From Acephala macrosclerotiorum (taxonomy: Eukaryota > Ascomycota > Leotiomycetes > Helotiales > Mollisiaceae), in the NCBI GenBank assembly GCA_014904845.1, contig MU119260.1, positions 62,001 through 126,000 of the forward strand: a DNA stretch of 64,000 bases, given 5' to 3'. This document shows positions 35,294-46,300 of the stretch, piece after piece. Under the pieces are notes generated by a model. It did no database searches, was not told where the DNA came from, and saw nothing but the letters and a program-made list of their open reading frames with translations. Made by a program: the position numbers and the translations under genes. Every line of letters starts with the position of its first letter. The first letter of the stretch is position 1.

Positions 35294-36089
35294 TTTCACT
35301 CTGTGGCTGAGATGTTTGCTTGTTCACAATTTTGATGCTGCTTGTTCAATTTCAGTCTGCCAGATGAAAATTCTTTTGTGGGAGGCAAGTCGCCGCGACA
35401 ACAATCCTCGTCAACACACGACACGACGTCAATGTTTATACAGCAGAAACTAAGCACTGGGGGAAGAGAGCCACGGTTATCTTTCTCTTAAACATCTAGA
35501 ATCCTGCATTATTAATGTCTATCTATGAAAATTGAACGCCTTTGCCTCTTTCTACCCATTGAGGCACCGATGAGGTCCGAGAAGTGTATTCTGCTTTTAT
35601 TTCGGCCACAGCTGTGTCAACACCGGGACTTGGATTGGGTTCCAGAGGACGAGGTGGTCTTATGGAACCGGGAGAATGGACTACGGCGATTGACGAGGCC
35701 CAGAAATCGCAAGCAGGAGACGATGTGACTCGTCGGAAAAAATACCACGAACATGATGAGATAGATTGAGAGCGACACGAGGGATGATTAAAACATGCCC
35801 CAGAGCTGTTCCGCAATTCTGCTACTCAAAGCGTGTTGTAGAAAGTCAGGCTTTGACATGCAAACATGTCCCAACTCATATCTCAACCAACAAAAGTGAT
35901 AAGTCGAATTGTCCAAATACGCCCTTTGCTTCTCTCGGAAGGAGTCGGGCGGAGATTCTTTTGTCCTGCTTATTCCCACATCTTTGTGGGTGGCTACAGG
36001 TGCATACTGATGTCATGTGTCACATTCCACTCAGAATATCCCCCAGCACTTCGCCTCGAGATTTTTCTTTCGATTTTTCTATCAAAGAT
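35294..36089. other. Divergent intergenic region
   Basis: Lies between the starts of the 154-aa protein (-) and mitochondrial-type protein C (+). It has open frames of up to 100 codons on both strands near 35520-35816, without recognisable content. A pyrimidine-rich stretch with TTTTTCTTTCGATTTTTC at 36060-36078 just precedes the ATG at 36090. Confidence 0.4.
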
Positions 36090-36916
36090 ATGTTATCGCT
36101 TACTCGTACACGCTTTCTGGCAACGCAAATAGCACGTCCTCGGCTTGCATCAGCTCGAGTCGTTCGACTTCATCTCACCCAACGACATGTGGTGCAACTC
36201 GCTCCTGCTGAGATCCTTCGGTTTCCTACAGATCGACTCGCTTTTTCTACACTTATGAAGCGAAATCGGGGCCGAAAAGTTGCTGGAGATCTGAACAACC
36301 ATCACTTCTGGAAGTTTCTCAACAAATTGATCAAAGATAAACCCAGCAAGCACTCCCACTACCAAGTTGGTTGGAAATTGGTTATTATTGTGTGGTTGAT
36401 TGCCCTGCCCATAGGTGCTGCTGTTTGGTTGGTATGTGCAATCAAACCCACTGATATGTTCTTGCTGAATCAATGTCGCGATAGGTATACTCTAGCTGGA
36501 CTGCGTTGAAGCGCAAGTTCGCGTGGATGAAAAACTCCATAGCGATGATGACGACCAGATGGGGAGATAGATTTAGAAGATTGAGGGAAATGGAAGGAGC
36601 GAAGCAATTCATATCAAAGACGAAGTCAAAGTATGCAAACAAGCTCGATGGGTGGGAACAATCCATGTCGATTAAGAACTGGTGGAAGTCGAAGTTGGCC
36701 AAGACATCTGAAGGAATCAAGGAGCCTTCGGAGAAATGGCTCCAGAAGATGCAGTCTTGGTATCGGAAACCTGAATCTGAGAAGGTCGAGAAGGTCGAGA
36801 CATCTTTGAAATCGATAGAGGACGGAGTATCAGATTCCCTCGAGGCAGCTGCAGAGAAGAAAAGAAGGCCTCTTCATGATAGGCTCCCTCGAGCTGATAC
36901 TAATTCGAAGAGGTAG
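36090..36916 (+). CDS. Hypothetical mitochondrial-type single-pass protein C, 257 aa
   Basis: Exons 36090-36431 and 36485-36916 (53-nt intron) join in frame. The first ~60 residues (MLSLTRTRFLATQIARPRLA, SARVVRLHLTQRHVVQ) contain many Arg and almost no acidic residues and end near LAFSTLMKRNRGRK, a convincing mitochondrial targeting peptide. One hydrophobic helix follows (GWKLVIIVWLIALPIGAAVW, about residues 92-115), immediately before the intron. The C-terminal ~140 aa are highly charged, Trp-containing and coiled-coil-like (SMSIKNWWKSKLAKTSEG). Inference: an inner-membrane protein with a soluble tail. I recognise no family. Confidence 0.7.
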
Positions 36917-37167
36917 ATAACGGTGATGGGAATGTCGTTCGGAGGTAACTCATGTTTTTAGAATCTCCCATACCAGCAAAAGTAATCTGTCGAGATGGCG
37001 CATGGTGATGTGATGTGATGCAAACCCGGAAGAGAAGAAAGAAAAAGAGGTGGCTGGGACACGTGACATCGTGTGCGCCTTCCTGTCCGCAACGTGTCGG
37101 TAATTCATCGCAAACCACCATCTCGCTCAATCTTCATCTCCATCTCCATCACGAAAGCTTCAGCACA

Positions 37168-38190
37168 ATGGCCGGGCCATCACGTATCCCTCCTTTCCAA
37201 TTACTTCCAGCAGAGGTTCGATCCTTGATCTGGGTGGCCTCGCTCGAGCCTCGTATCATCCCCCTGAGCTGCGAACTGTACGGTTACAAAGCTCGATCCG
37301 GAGATCTATCTAACGTCCTCTATCGCGATCGTGTTGTCCATTCCTTCAACCTATTATCATTCGACTACCTAGGTATTCCAAAGAAGCCCTGGTACAAGGC
37401 TCATATCTATCCGTATCCAGTCCAATCTCCTGTGGCATTGTCGATTTGCAGGGAATCTCGCGGGGTAGCCGTGTTATCTGGGTATCGAGTATGGAAATTC
37501 GAGAGTCCACTCTTGGGGTTCAGGTAGGTCCAAACAGTGAAATTTCCGGTCCATGAAGCTTTTCAAGACATATTATTCTCGCCCCACGCGCATCGATGCC
37601 CCATTCCCTAGGGAACATCCATTTCACTCTACTCGCATCCGAGATTATCTGGAAGAGCCGGACTAACATTTCCATTTCAATTCATTAGGGATGTTATGTG
37701 GAATCCAGAAATTGACACGATCCTGTTCGAACGACACTTCCTCACTAGGGATGCTGCGATGTTTGATATCTTCGTGGACCAATGCACGGAGCAGATGCTG
37801 GAGGTCCAGAAAATGGCCGTCCGGAGTAGCTTATGGGGTTGGAGATCGCAATCGAAGATCACACCACTCTTTCCACTGCTCCATTTCTCGGCATTGAAGG
37901 AGTTCGTGGTGGTTGTGGAGGAGCAGCATGAGAAATGTTGTTCCGAATGGACAGCTGGCGTTCAAAGAGCAACCCTCGCACCGGGAGAAAGGTCCTGGAC
38001 GCTACCTCAAGACTTACAGAAATCACTGAAGGAAGTTAAGGTTGAGCTTATGCTCGCAGCAGTCGATGCGGTCTACACTCGTGTCGAAAAGTGGACACCG
38101 CCCGCCGTCCGCATCGTTCGAAGCGAGGAGGATCTTCTGAGAGGAGGCAGTGAGGAGATGAAGTTGAGGTGCCATCCAGACGACCTGTGA
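37168..38190 (+). CDS. 2EXR-domain protein, 285 aa
   Basis: Exons 37168-37523 and 37689-38190 (165-nt intron). The N-terminus carries the 2EXR signature, FQLLPAEVRSLIWVASLEPRIIPL (the LPxExRxxIW...EPRxI pattern), followed by SICRESRGVAVLSGYRV, the conserved second block. Fungal genomes carry many such proteins, often in variable regions; no biochemical role is established that I know of. The second exon (MWNPEIDTILFERHFL...) fits the family's downstream pattern. The protein is intact, in contrast to the pseudogene that follows. Confidence 0.82.
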
Positions 38191-38609
38191 TAGATGAAGA
38201 ATTCATCCGCTGACAATTTACGAAACGTTGAGCTCTACACTCAGTTGAAGTTGTCCGGACGCTATGGGGTTTGAGGCCGTGATTGCCGATGCACGCTAAC
38301 GTTCTTCGCGCCGCACCAGATCTAGCTATACCTCCCTGGTATCTAACGATGCTCTAGGGGTCGACAACCAGCAAGCATGGTTAGTGAAGATAAGCGCTCT
38401 CGCCCCCGAGATCTAGCGTCGGCGGCTCCAACTGTTGAATGCTATCGCTTGAAGACAGTGACGACATTCGGGAATGCGGCGCAAGGCGTACGTTTTGAAA
38501 GGCATTCATGGCACATATAATAAAAGCCTTTCCACCTCTAATCTTGTCTCTGTTTTCTGCTGTTGGGTATAATTTTTGGCGATTGTTCGTTCGAATTTCG
38601 AGTTTCACG
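38191..38609. other. Intergenic region, no gene seen
   Basis: Short gap between the 2EXR gene and the transporter pseudogene. The reading frame is open for 34 codons before the transporter ATG at 38610 but has no similarity to the family there. Confidence 0.35.
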
Positions 38610-40441
38610 ATGGAGAGAAACCCGGATCGTATAGACTCGAGATATGAGAGTCACGAGCCAGATGATCCAGGGAATTGGCCAGACAATATCGTAACATGGC
38701 ACGGAGAGAAAGACCCAAACAATCCGATGAACTGGCCTATAGGGAAGAAGATCAGGCGGACAGTCTTGCTCGGGATCACCACAATGGGTGCATCGTTTGC
38801 CTCCTCTTCCTTCTCCCCAACTTTCAACCAGATCTCAGAAGAGTTTGGTGTAAGCACAGAAATCGCTACGCTTTCACTATCATTATACGTTCTAGGGTTC
38901 GCTTTGGGCCATTGGTAAATGTCTCTTCCTTATCGGTGCATTTTCCCCCTGGCGTGTAATAGCGTTTTGCGCCCGTTTCAGAGTTGTATGGGAGGAAAGT
39001 GGCGTTCCTGCCTGCCTACTTCATCTTTGGGATCTTGATCGCAGTAGCTACTGCTGAGAACCTTCAAACGATTATGATTTGTCGATTATTTGCAGGATTG
39101 ATGGCCTCGGCTCCTATTTCGAATACAGCTGGCGCTCTTGCCGATTTATGGAATGATCATGACCGGGCATGGCAGTTGTTGGGTAAGATTTGAGTCGTGG
39201 TGGTTGGAATCATGAACATGCTGAGTCTTGCCTGGGTTTTCGATTGCTGTTATTGGTGGTCCCACTGTTGGTCCTCTTGTCGGGTCTTCCATCACAGGAA
39301 GTCATCTTGGTGTAAGTATCAATTTCTCTTTTTCGCCGCTGAGCTTCAAACCAATGTTCTCGGTGTCAGACTGCAGTCGACACGTTATGTTTTATATGGC
39401 AAATCGTGCTTCGAGAACGATGCTGGCGTGAATTCTAGTGGAGATGGACAGAATACATTACAGCTATCATGATTTTCCTTATCTTTGCTATTGATGTGTT
39501 CTTTCTTCCCGAAACATATGCTGTAAGTTTGATCCCTCGGCAAGGCAAAGGCACGAGAGGCATTGAATGACTTTGCCGCAGCCCGTTCTCTTGCAAAGAA
39601 AAACCAAACATCTGCGTAAGGTTTCCTTCCCCCTATTAGACATTTCATTCTAACGCCCTGCAGGATATGAGACTAGAAACTGGGCCCTCCACGCACTAGC
39701 CGACGAAGAAGAGCTAACCCGATAGTCAATCGTCGAGAAACACATCTCCCAACCCCTCATGATACTCATCACCGAACCCATCATCCTCTGTCTCGCCATT
39801 TACAACGCCTTCGTCTACGGCCTCCTCTGCCTCCTCTGCCTCCTCTTTGAAGCATTCCCAATCGAGTACGAACAAGTCCGAAGCTGGACTCCTGTCCAAG
39901 GTTCCCTCGTCTTCCTCGCCGTCCTAATCGATGTCGTGACCTCCGGCGGCATACAGCTTCCTACCAACCCTTCTTTTGGAAGAAACTAGACAGAGCCCAC
40001 GAGAAATGTCTCAAGAACGACCCTGAAACAAGACTCCCACCCATGATGCTCGGCGCTATCCTCTTCGTTGCATCACTGTTCTGGGTCGGTGGAGGAGCCG
40101 CGAAAGATAAATCGCCAGCCATCGGCATTGTCGGTGCTGGTTGCATCGGTGCAGGCTTCATCCTCATCTTCCAGAATGCCGTCAATTACCTAATCGATGC
40201 TTTCACGGTCCACGCAGCTTCTGCTCAAGCAGCGAACACCTTCCTAAGAAGTTTAGCAGGTGCGGGGTTCCCACTTTTTGCTACGCCTATGTTTCATAAT
40301 TTAGGCGTGAATTGGGCGAGTTATTTGTTGGGGTTTATTGCTGTGGCGTTGATTCCTATTCTGGTGTTGTTTTATGCCTCCATCTCAGACAAAGCGGGCC
40401 GAGACCAGTGGTGCTGGGCGGGAGCCTTAATTGCAAGATGA
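38610..40441 (+). pseudogene. DHA1-type MFS transporter pseudogene
   Basis: All parts of a 12-TM drug:H+ antiporter appear in order: NPMNWPIGKKIRRTVLLG, ELYGRKVAFLPAYFIFGI, SIAVIGGPTVGPLVGSSITG (motif C), WRWTEYITAIMIFLIFAI, PETYAPVLLQRKTKHLR, ITEPIILCLAIYNAFVYGLL and HAASAQAANTFLRSLAGAGF. Reading needs at least three frame changes (near 38907-38912, where GGGCCATTGG lacks a base expected for GPL; between 39165 and 39236; and near 39957). A TAG at 39723-39725 also interrupts the frame. Apparent introns at 39313-39441, 39522-39580 and about 39615-39663 are still canonical, so decay looks recent. Its relative at 15.8-18.3 kb is intact. Confidence 0.8.
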
Positions 40442-42495
40442 GACGGACGGTTTTGCGAAGGGTGTTCAAGTGGGAGAAGAAACAGAGGTGGGGTTCGAAG
40501 ATGGGGATGGAGAAGGAGGAGGGGTGTGAAGGGAGAATGGTAGAGAGTAGCATGAGAAGAGTTGGTTGGGGAGATTATGAGATGACGATGGAGATGGACA
40601 AAAGGGAGATGGTTGGGGTGATTGGGGTGATAGCGGTGATGGAGGTGACGGCGGTGACGAATGATGTTTGAGACCGTTTGAGTCTTGGCTTGGTAAGTGG
40701 CTGATGTCCAGAGCATGATCCCCTCTACTTCTAGCATGGCTGTTCATGTGTTTCGTTTACCTCGCGATGTCTGTCCCATTTAAGTTTAGAATACCGAGCA
40801 TCAGATTCCAAGCTGACTATAGACGTGCAAGTATCATAAAGTACGAGCTTAATGAATAGTAATCATAATCGCTTCCTTTCCCTTCTCTTCTTTTTCTCCC
40901 TTTTCTTCCGCAGCCGCGTTCTCCCCATCTACTACCTTCACCTTCCCGGAATATACCACTTCTTCCCAAAACGACGAACCAACACAATCAAATTGGCTCA
41001 AAAAAGTATATTGACCATTTTCTCGATGAGGAAGTGCCATTTCGACCTCACCCAATTTTGCTTCTGGCCGTCGGGGTTTGGCTTGGCTCTTTTCGTGGTT
41101 GAGTTTGAAGGCATATTCGTTGATGGTGTGAAAGGCGTATTCTCCTTGAGGGGAATGGGGCAATTGCTTCTAATCAGAGGCATCGTTCCCGGCTGCAGAT
41201 TCTCTATTGATATCTAGGAAGGGTATCCCCATAACTGTTGACTGACAACCAATACCATAATTTCCAACTTTTCCGGGTGAGGATTGCTCAGAGCGCCATC
41301 TTAACTGTTGTCTCTTTACCTCACACGTTGCTCAGATCCTCTGGATCCAAAGACCGGAAAAACTGGAGACTTTCTCGCCGCAAAAAGGTACAAGCGCAGT
41401 ATATGTATTAAATAATTGGAGTGGCTTCAGAAGTCCTCTGTGAGTTGTGGTAGGTAGCGACAGTTTTAGAGCTTACTCGCTCTTACTTCTTCTTCTCGCT
41501 GACTACTCGGCCCAGCCCCCCACAGATGCAACCTCTTCCCAATCTACCAAATTCTTATTCCTCCAACCAACGCAAATATTTTATCCGCGGCTTTCATGAC
41601 CCGTCTTGCACGATACGCCATTTTGTCATGTATGCCTTCCAAGCCATGTTTTCGGAGCTCCTTTCTGTATGCCTCCAGCTCTCCACGACCGCGCGGTCCC
41701 TTGTCGGTTCAGTCTACTTCTAGTATGATTTTATAAGCTTTTCTTACTCTCGCTTCCTATTCCTCCCTGGTTTCGTTGTTTTTCTTCATATTCAGCCATA
41801 GCTCCCTCTGCCGTAGTCTCGCCGATGTGCTGAAGCTATCGGCCGATTTCGCTTTGTACTGCTCATGGGAGCCGGCAGCGGATGCTCGAGGAGTTCGCAG
41901 AGAGGAGAGGGATTCGGAGAAGGGACGACATGACGGTCTAGGTATCGTATGGAGGAAAGGGCGTATGGTTATGGCAGAGAGATTGAAAGCGATATCGAAT
42001 AGCGTTGTTGACGTTCGTGAAAGGCTGAGGTTGAGGCTGAAAAATGTTTGAGTGGGGGCGGGGTGGGGTCGAGATTGCGGGGTTTAGCGAGGAAAAAGGG
42101 GGTAGGTAATATGGAGGTTCCTGTCTTGAGGAGTACGGAGGCTGAATTCATCTCGGGAAGTTGGGGTATGTGGAGCAAGTTGGAATCTGGAGGCTGCGGT
42201 AGCAAATCCTTGATTGTCGTATTCGGACCAATTGAAAAGTGATATTGTTGGTGGCTGAAAATGATAACTCCCTGCGGACCGACCCTAAGCGAGCCTGTTC
42301 GTGAAGAGATGAAGTCGGATGCTGTTGCTTCAAATCAAGCATAAACGTTGACTCAAAGTCTGTTATCATCAGAGAATATTGTGCTGCTTCAAGCGTCCAA
42401 TGTTTTTTTCTTCCTTGCATACTAATCAAACATCTTCGTGTACCCTTTTTCCCACCCAGGCCATTGTCTTTCTTCCCCCACAGGCCGAACCACTT
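40442..42495. other. Accessory intergenic stretch with coding-like fragments only
   Basis: A minus-strand frame 40849-41168 (EYAFHTINEYAFKLNHEKSQ ... GQYTFLSQFDCVGSSFWEE) follows a good acceptor (CTGATTAG) and has coding-like composition, but no upstream exon could be joined. On the plus strand an ATG at 41596 opens a leader-like frame (MTRLARYAILSCMPSKPCFR), and a charged frame at 41790-42051 follows, again not joinable. Parts of 42040-42290 resemble 42990-43230 (shared TAT.GTTGGTGGCTGAAAA), so local duplication occurred. Confidence 0.3.
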
Positions 42496-42817
42496 TCAAA
42501 TCCTCCACAACAGCCAGCTTCCAAGAAGAAAAGTCAATACCGTACAAATACGAGAAACGTGCTGACTCCTCCTATGTATGTCTTTGAGAATAGCTTTACT
42601 CATCTCGTTCGAATATGCTTCAAGTATTTCGCTAGTAGGGCTGCCTTTCATAGAACGGCGCAAGGACTCTAGAATGTTCCTAGCTTCTAGGTTCCTTGCC
42701 TGGTTCTGAAGATTCTTTTCCTTTCTCTCTAGTAGCCATTGTATGACTCTGTCGCGATCGTCGCGGCGTAGTGTGGAGGTTGTGCTGAAATGGCGGGCCG
42801 GCAAAACTTTGTGCTGA
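42496..42817 (-). CDS. Small mitochondrial-type membrane protein D (N-terminus unresolved)
   Basis: The minus-strand frame begins after a possible acceptor (ATGTGTACAG) with QHKVLPARHFSTTSTLRRDD, a mitochondrial processing-site-like segment. A charged helix follows (RVIQWLLERKEKNLQNQARN) and the frame ends in a hydrophobic helix, ICTVLTFLLGSWLLWRI, at the extreme C-terminus. It has about 107 aa without an in-frame ATG, so a first exon upstream is likely; I could not place it with confidence. It is closely followed in the same orientation by gene E and may be its diverged duplicate. Function unknown. Confidence 0.5.
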
Positions 42818-43355
42818 CTGTACACATACGTGTTATTAAAGAAAGTGAGCGCTCGAGGGCTTTGGAGAGACGAAAAGGATTCGGCTATGGAGAGGTATAA
42901 TCACCGCGGAGGGAGGGTGTAGAGAGAGAGTCACATATTGGTGGTGGGAAGATCGATGGCTCTCGTGCATCTTGATGGATTCGAGATCGATATGCTATGC
43001 GGGGTGGAGGCGGTGGGGTTTGTTTAGCGAGAAGATTCCGGGGTTTCGCGTTGAAGTCTTGGTCTTCGTGGAGTATGTGTGATGGGGCGAAAATCCTGGG
43101 GCTTCATGTCGATTTCCTGTGTGTAATGTCGAGAAGCGTAAGGACGCAACGAAGTTTTGTTGTCGGACACAGTTCCCCATATCGTTGGTGGCTGAAAACC
43201 ATTACCCTTTGCACTAACGCCTCCCAGGCCACATTGAGATCGAAGTCGACATTCGATATCAAAGCGTTCCTCAACTCTCGAGTTTAGGAGCCTGCTTTGC
43301 TCCGTCTAGTAACATCTACAAGTACATCCCTGAATATAAGCCTCGCCCCTCTCTT
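42818..43355. other. Short intergenic region between genes D and E
   Basis: Contains duplicated segments also found at 42040-42290 and probably the missing first exon of gene D. No separate gene seen. Confidence 0.3.
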
Positions 43356-43895
43356 TTACTTCTCTCCGCTGAGCCCACTTTCATTTTCACCCCAAAGTCG
43401 TAACCACTTCCCGACTTCCTGCACGACCCATACTACCAGACAAAGTCCAAGACCGTAAACTGGGATTCTATACCTATGCAGCATGATCCGCCACGAGAGT
43501 GGAAGAAAATACACTGGAAACCCAAATCTATACAGCGTGTATGACCACCAGATCCTATGGAAACATTCGTTATTACCCTGCTTTATTAATTCAACTTTTA
43601 ACGCTTGCTTCTTCTCCTTCGCGTCGATAGACTTGTCGAGCAGAATGTCCCCCACCCGCCGCTCATTCCACTGTGATGACTGTAGCTTTCGTGGTTTCGG
43701 TGGATGATTGGACTTCCGCAACAGCGATGTTGTGCTGAACTCGTTCGCTGGATAGGGCTGCCATTGTGAATGATGGAGAGAGGCAGGTGTTCGAGAGGCT
43801 GGAAAATAGGTGGAATGGGAGGTTTTAACACCGTTGAGGATAGAACGGCATGAAAGACCACCAGTCCTAGAAAAGAGGTTGAGGATTTGGCTCAT
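43356..43895 (-). CDS. Small mitochondrial-type membrane protein E, 179 aa
   Basis: Uninterrupted 179-codon frame with a clear ATG at 43895. The first ~65 residues are rich in Ser, Arg and His with no acidic residues until NEFSTTSLLRKS, which looks like a mitochondrial presequence with cleavage site. Next come a basic linker (PPKPRKLQSSQWNERRVGD), a short charged helix (KSIDAKEKKQALKVELIKQG) and two hydrophobic segments (YRFGFPVYFLPLSWRIMLHR and VYGLGLCLVVWVVQEVGKWL). Inference: integral inner-membrane protein. No known family recognised; the NEFSTTS motif resembles those of genes D and F. Confidence 0.6.
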   Translation of the reverse strand: MSQILNLFSRTGGLSCRSILNGVKTSHSTYFPASRTPASLHHSQWQPYPANEFSTTSLLRKSNHPPKPRKLQSSQWNERRVGDILLDKSIDAKEKKQALKVELIKQGNNECFHRIWWSYTLYRFGFPVYFLPLSWRIMLHRYRIPVYGLGLCLVVWVVQEVGKWLRLWGENESGLSGEK

Positions 43896-44426
43896 CGTGC
43901 TGTTTGCGCGACGCTCGTTTTTCGATGATGGAATGAGGGTGAGGCCGCAGGGTTGCGGATTGCTTTTCGCTCAGGGGTTGATACGAGTTGATACCTTGAC
44001 CTAGGCCTGTAGTGCCTCGGTAGGAAAGATCAATTCCTGGTTGTGAAGCGTTATTGGCTATGAGATGAAAGGAGGTTGAAGATGAGCTTGATTGCGGGGC
44101 AATCTTAATCAATTTCAGGGGTGAAAGAGGCTAGCCTGATTCATACATGAGTTCAAACGACCTCACCTCTATCAAAGAGCATAAGCAATAATTGGAGTAG
44201 CGAGCGCAAAACCACTCGGAAAATTCAAAAGAGACATCATAAGAAGCCACTTCCCTCCGTTTTCCCAACGTTTTCTGAGCCAGATCAGGTCATATCGCGT
44301 CTTCTCTTCCCTCGTCCCGCCGCGCCCCGCCACAAGTCTTCAACCATATCAACTCAAAGAGCTCCACGAATCTCTGTCTGAAGTACGTCTGCTAACGCAG
44401 AGTACTTGTATTATCCTCAATACACA
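43896..44426. other. Divergent intergenic region between genes E and F
   Basis: About 530 bp separating the minus-strand gene E from the plus-strand gene F. Pyrimidine-rich near 44300-44340. No gene recognised. Confidence 0.35.
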
Positions 44427-44483
44427 ATGTGGCACTCAACAGGCCGTCTCATACTCGCTCGCCGACTCGCGCTGCCTTACTAA
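44427..44483 (+). other. 18-codon upstream ORF whose stop abuts the ATG of gene F
   Basis: ATG at 44427 (context ACACAATGTGG) encodes MWHSTGRLILARRLALPY, then TAA at 44481-44483 directly followed by ATG at 44484 in the same frame. It could be a uORF permitting reinitiation, or the first part of a longer presequence cut off by a stop mutation. Confidence 0.4.
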
Positions 44484-44756
44484 ATGACACGACCTCGAGC
44501 TCTTTCCCTCACGCAATACTTCAAGAGCAGACACCAAATCAATGAATTCTCGAATTCATCACGGTCTCGATACTTCTTGGATCCCAAGAAGCTGTTCGCT
44601 CTCTCTGAGCGGCTGGGCAAGAAGCCAATGGAAGATTATTTGCCGCCATTCAGGAATTTCCTGGTCTTCTTCGTCGCTCGTACGGATGAATTGAAAAGAG
44701 ACATTGAAAGAAACAATCGGAAGGCTCTCAAAAGAGGGGGGACAGAGAAAAAGTAA
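44484..44756 (+). CDS. Small mitochondrial-type protein F, 90 aa
   Basis: Starts MTRPRALSLTQYFKSRHQIN, basic and without acidic residues, followed by EFSNSSRSRYFLDPKK, similar in placement and form to the NEFSTTS segment of gene E. The rest is a short amphipathic body (LFALSERLGKKPMEDYLPPF, RNFLVFFVARTDELKRDIER) ending in a basic tail. Only one weak hydrophobic stretch (FLVFFVA). An 18-codon ORF in the same frame abuts it. No family recognised. Confidence 0.5.
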   Translation: MTRPRALSLTQYFKSRHQINEFSNSSRSRYFLDPKKLFALSERLGKKPMEDYLPPFRNFLVFFVARTDELKRDIERNNRKALKRGGTEKK

Positions 44757-45279
44757 GAGATCCCGTGCTCCTTTCATGACTTGTCCTGCCTCTGAAACTC
44801 GACCACTCGAGCTCTCAGCCTCTCATGCACTCTCAAGACCCCAGTGGAGACTTCACCAAAACCATACTTAAAACCATACTAACCCCTTGATCATCTAGGA
44901 TCGACTGTATGAATCGATGGTCCTTCACTACGGCTATTGTTATTTTCGTTTCGACCCAGTGGCAGCGTTGTATGGGGTGAAGTGGTTGATATGGGGGCGG
45001 CAGAAGGAGGATCAGTGAGAGTAGGGAAGGTAGTTGAGAGACTGATCACATTAAGGCTACATTTCGATCATAGAATTCAGCTTCCTATGCAGCAGGACTA
45101 CATCTTTGTGATCATGAAATCCCGTTGGCATTCCAAACACGTGATTGCGTCTCATAAAAGCAGGCTAATGCTCAAACGACCTCCCTTCCAATCTCAAGTC
45201 TTCAATCTACCGTATCCTCGAACCTCCGAGTGTGAAGCCCATTTATCACGAAAATGAAACTACCTCGCCACAATCGACG

Positions 45280-45705
45280 ATGCGTCTCTCACTCACTCGC
45301 CGAATCGCCTTCCCTCTCCACGCATCACGACCGCTGATACCACCCCTCTCCATCAAGACTCCCCGACTTAGTCCCTGTTCTAGCACTACCAGACGCACAT
45401 TATTCGTAAAACACAAGACCCTTGAGCGTTTCGTTGACTATCTGGGCAGCGACGCGGTCTCAAACTGGCCCTTCCTTCAGAACTGGTTCGCAAAAGCCCT
45501 TTCAGTCTCCTTCAAACCCAGGATCGTTGCGTTGGAAGAGCATTTGAAGACACAAGGGGCGACAAAGGAGGAAAGGGATTGGCACCAACAGAGAGTTTTG
45601 GATTTTGCTATAGGGGACTCGTTGGTCCTGACGCCGCTCATCATGTGGTTTCTTACGGAGAATGGGTTGCTACCCAAAACACCTCAGAAGCCTGAGGCGA
45701 AGTAA
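45280..45705 (+). CDS. Small mitochondrial-type protein G, 141 aa
   Basis: Single-exon frame with ATG at 45280 (CAATCGACGATGCG). The first ~48 residues (MRLSLTRRIAFPLHASRPLI, then SPCSSTTRRTLFVKHK) carry many Arg/Ser and no Asp/Glu, a strong mitochondrial targeting pattern. The mature part begins TLERFVDYLGSDAVSNWPFL, continues with a charged helix (HLKTQGATKEERDWHQQRVL) and ends with a moderately hydrophobic helix (GDSLVLTPLIMWFLTENGLL). No family recognised. It belongs to the same local set as genes C-F. Confidence 0.6.
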   Translation: MRLSLTRRIAFPLHASRPLIPPLSIKTPRLSPCSSTTRRTLFVKHKTLERFVDYLGSDAVSNWPFLQNWFAKALSVSFKPRIVALEEHLKTQGATKEERDWHQQRVLDFAIGDSLVLTPLIMWFLTENGLLPKTPQKPEAK

Positions 45706-46300
45706 GAGAGCAGTTGGTCTTCGGATCTAGATTGATGCTGGAAGTGTTGTCTCAAGCACGACTTTGAGGCGAGAGAGGTGCTCCAGCTCCTTGTGGAATG
45801 CCGCCAAGTTCATCAGCATCATAGTGGTCGCCTCTTGCGAGATTCGCACGAAACGGTTGAACATCCTCATCATTATAAATTTCTTGCTACCTTTCCACCT
45901 CAATCCTTCATCACCAATCATCATTTCAAGCAGCGTATTTCCTCTTGAGCTTCGTCCCTGAACAAGGAGAAATCACTATCAGGTATCACGCGATTGTGTA
46001 TCAAACCACTCCCTAGGCCCTCATACTCGGTTGAGGCAGGCTCAAATTCGCATGAGGCAGTCATCGATTGTCATGTTCTCACAAGACTGCCTTATGGGTT
46101 TCATTTTCTCGCTCCTCGTCACCAGAACCAATGCTTGACTGGTACAGCCTCATTGTCACGCCGCAGACTGCGCCACCCAACGCCTCATTTCCAATCCTTC
46201 TCCAGCATACCTATCTTCATCATCCTCATTATCAAAAGCTATTCAGGTGCTTTCGAACCTTGACGCTCTCAAAAACCTCATCGAACACTGTGACACCAAC

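Noticed and set aside
41776..42051. Charged plus-strand frame after a leader-like ORF at 41596
   Set aside because: Composition looks coding, but no donor/acceptor pair joins the two pieces in frame without a stop or a loss of leader residues.
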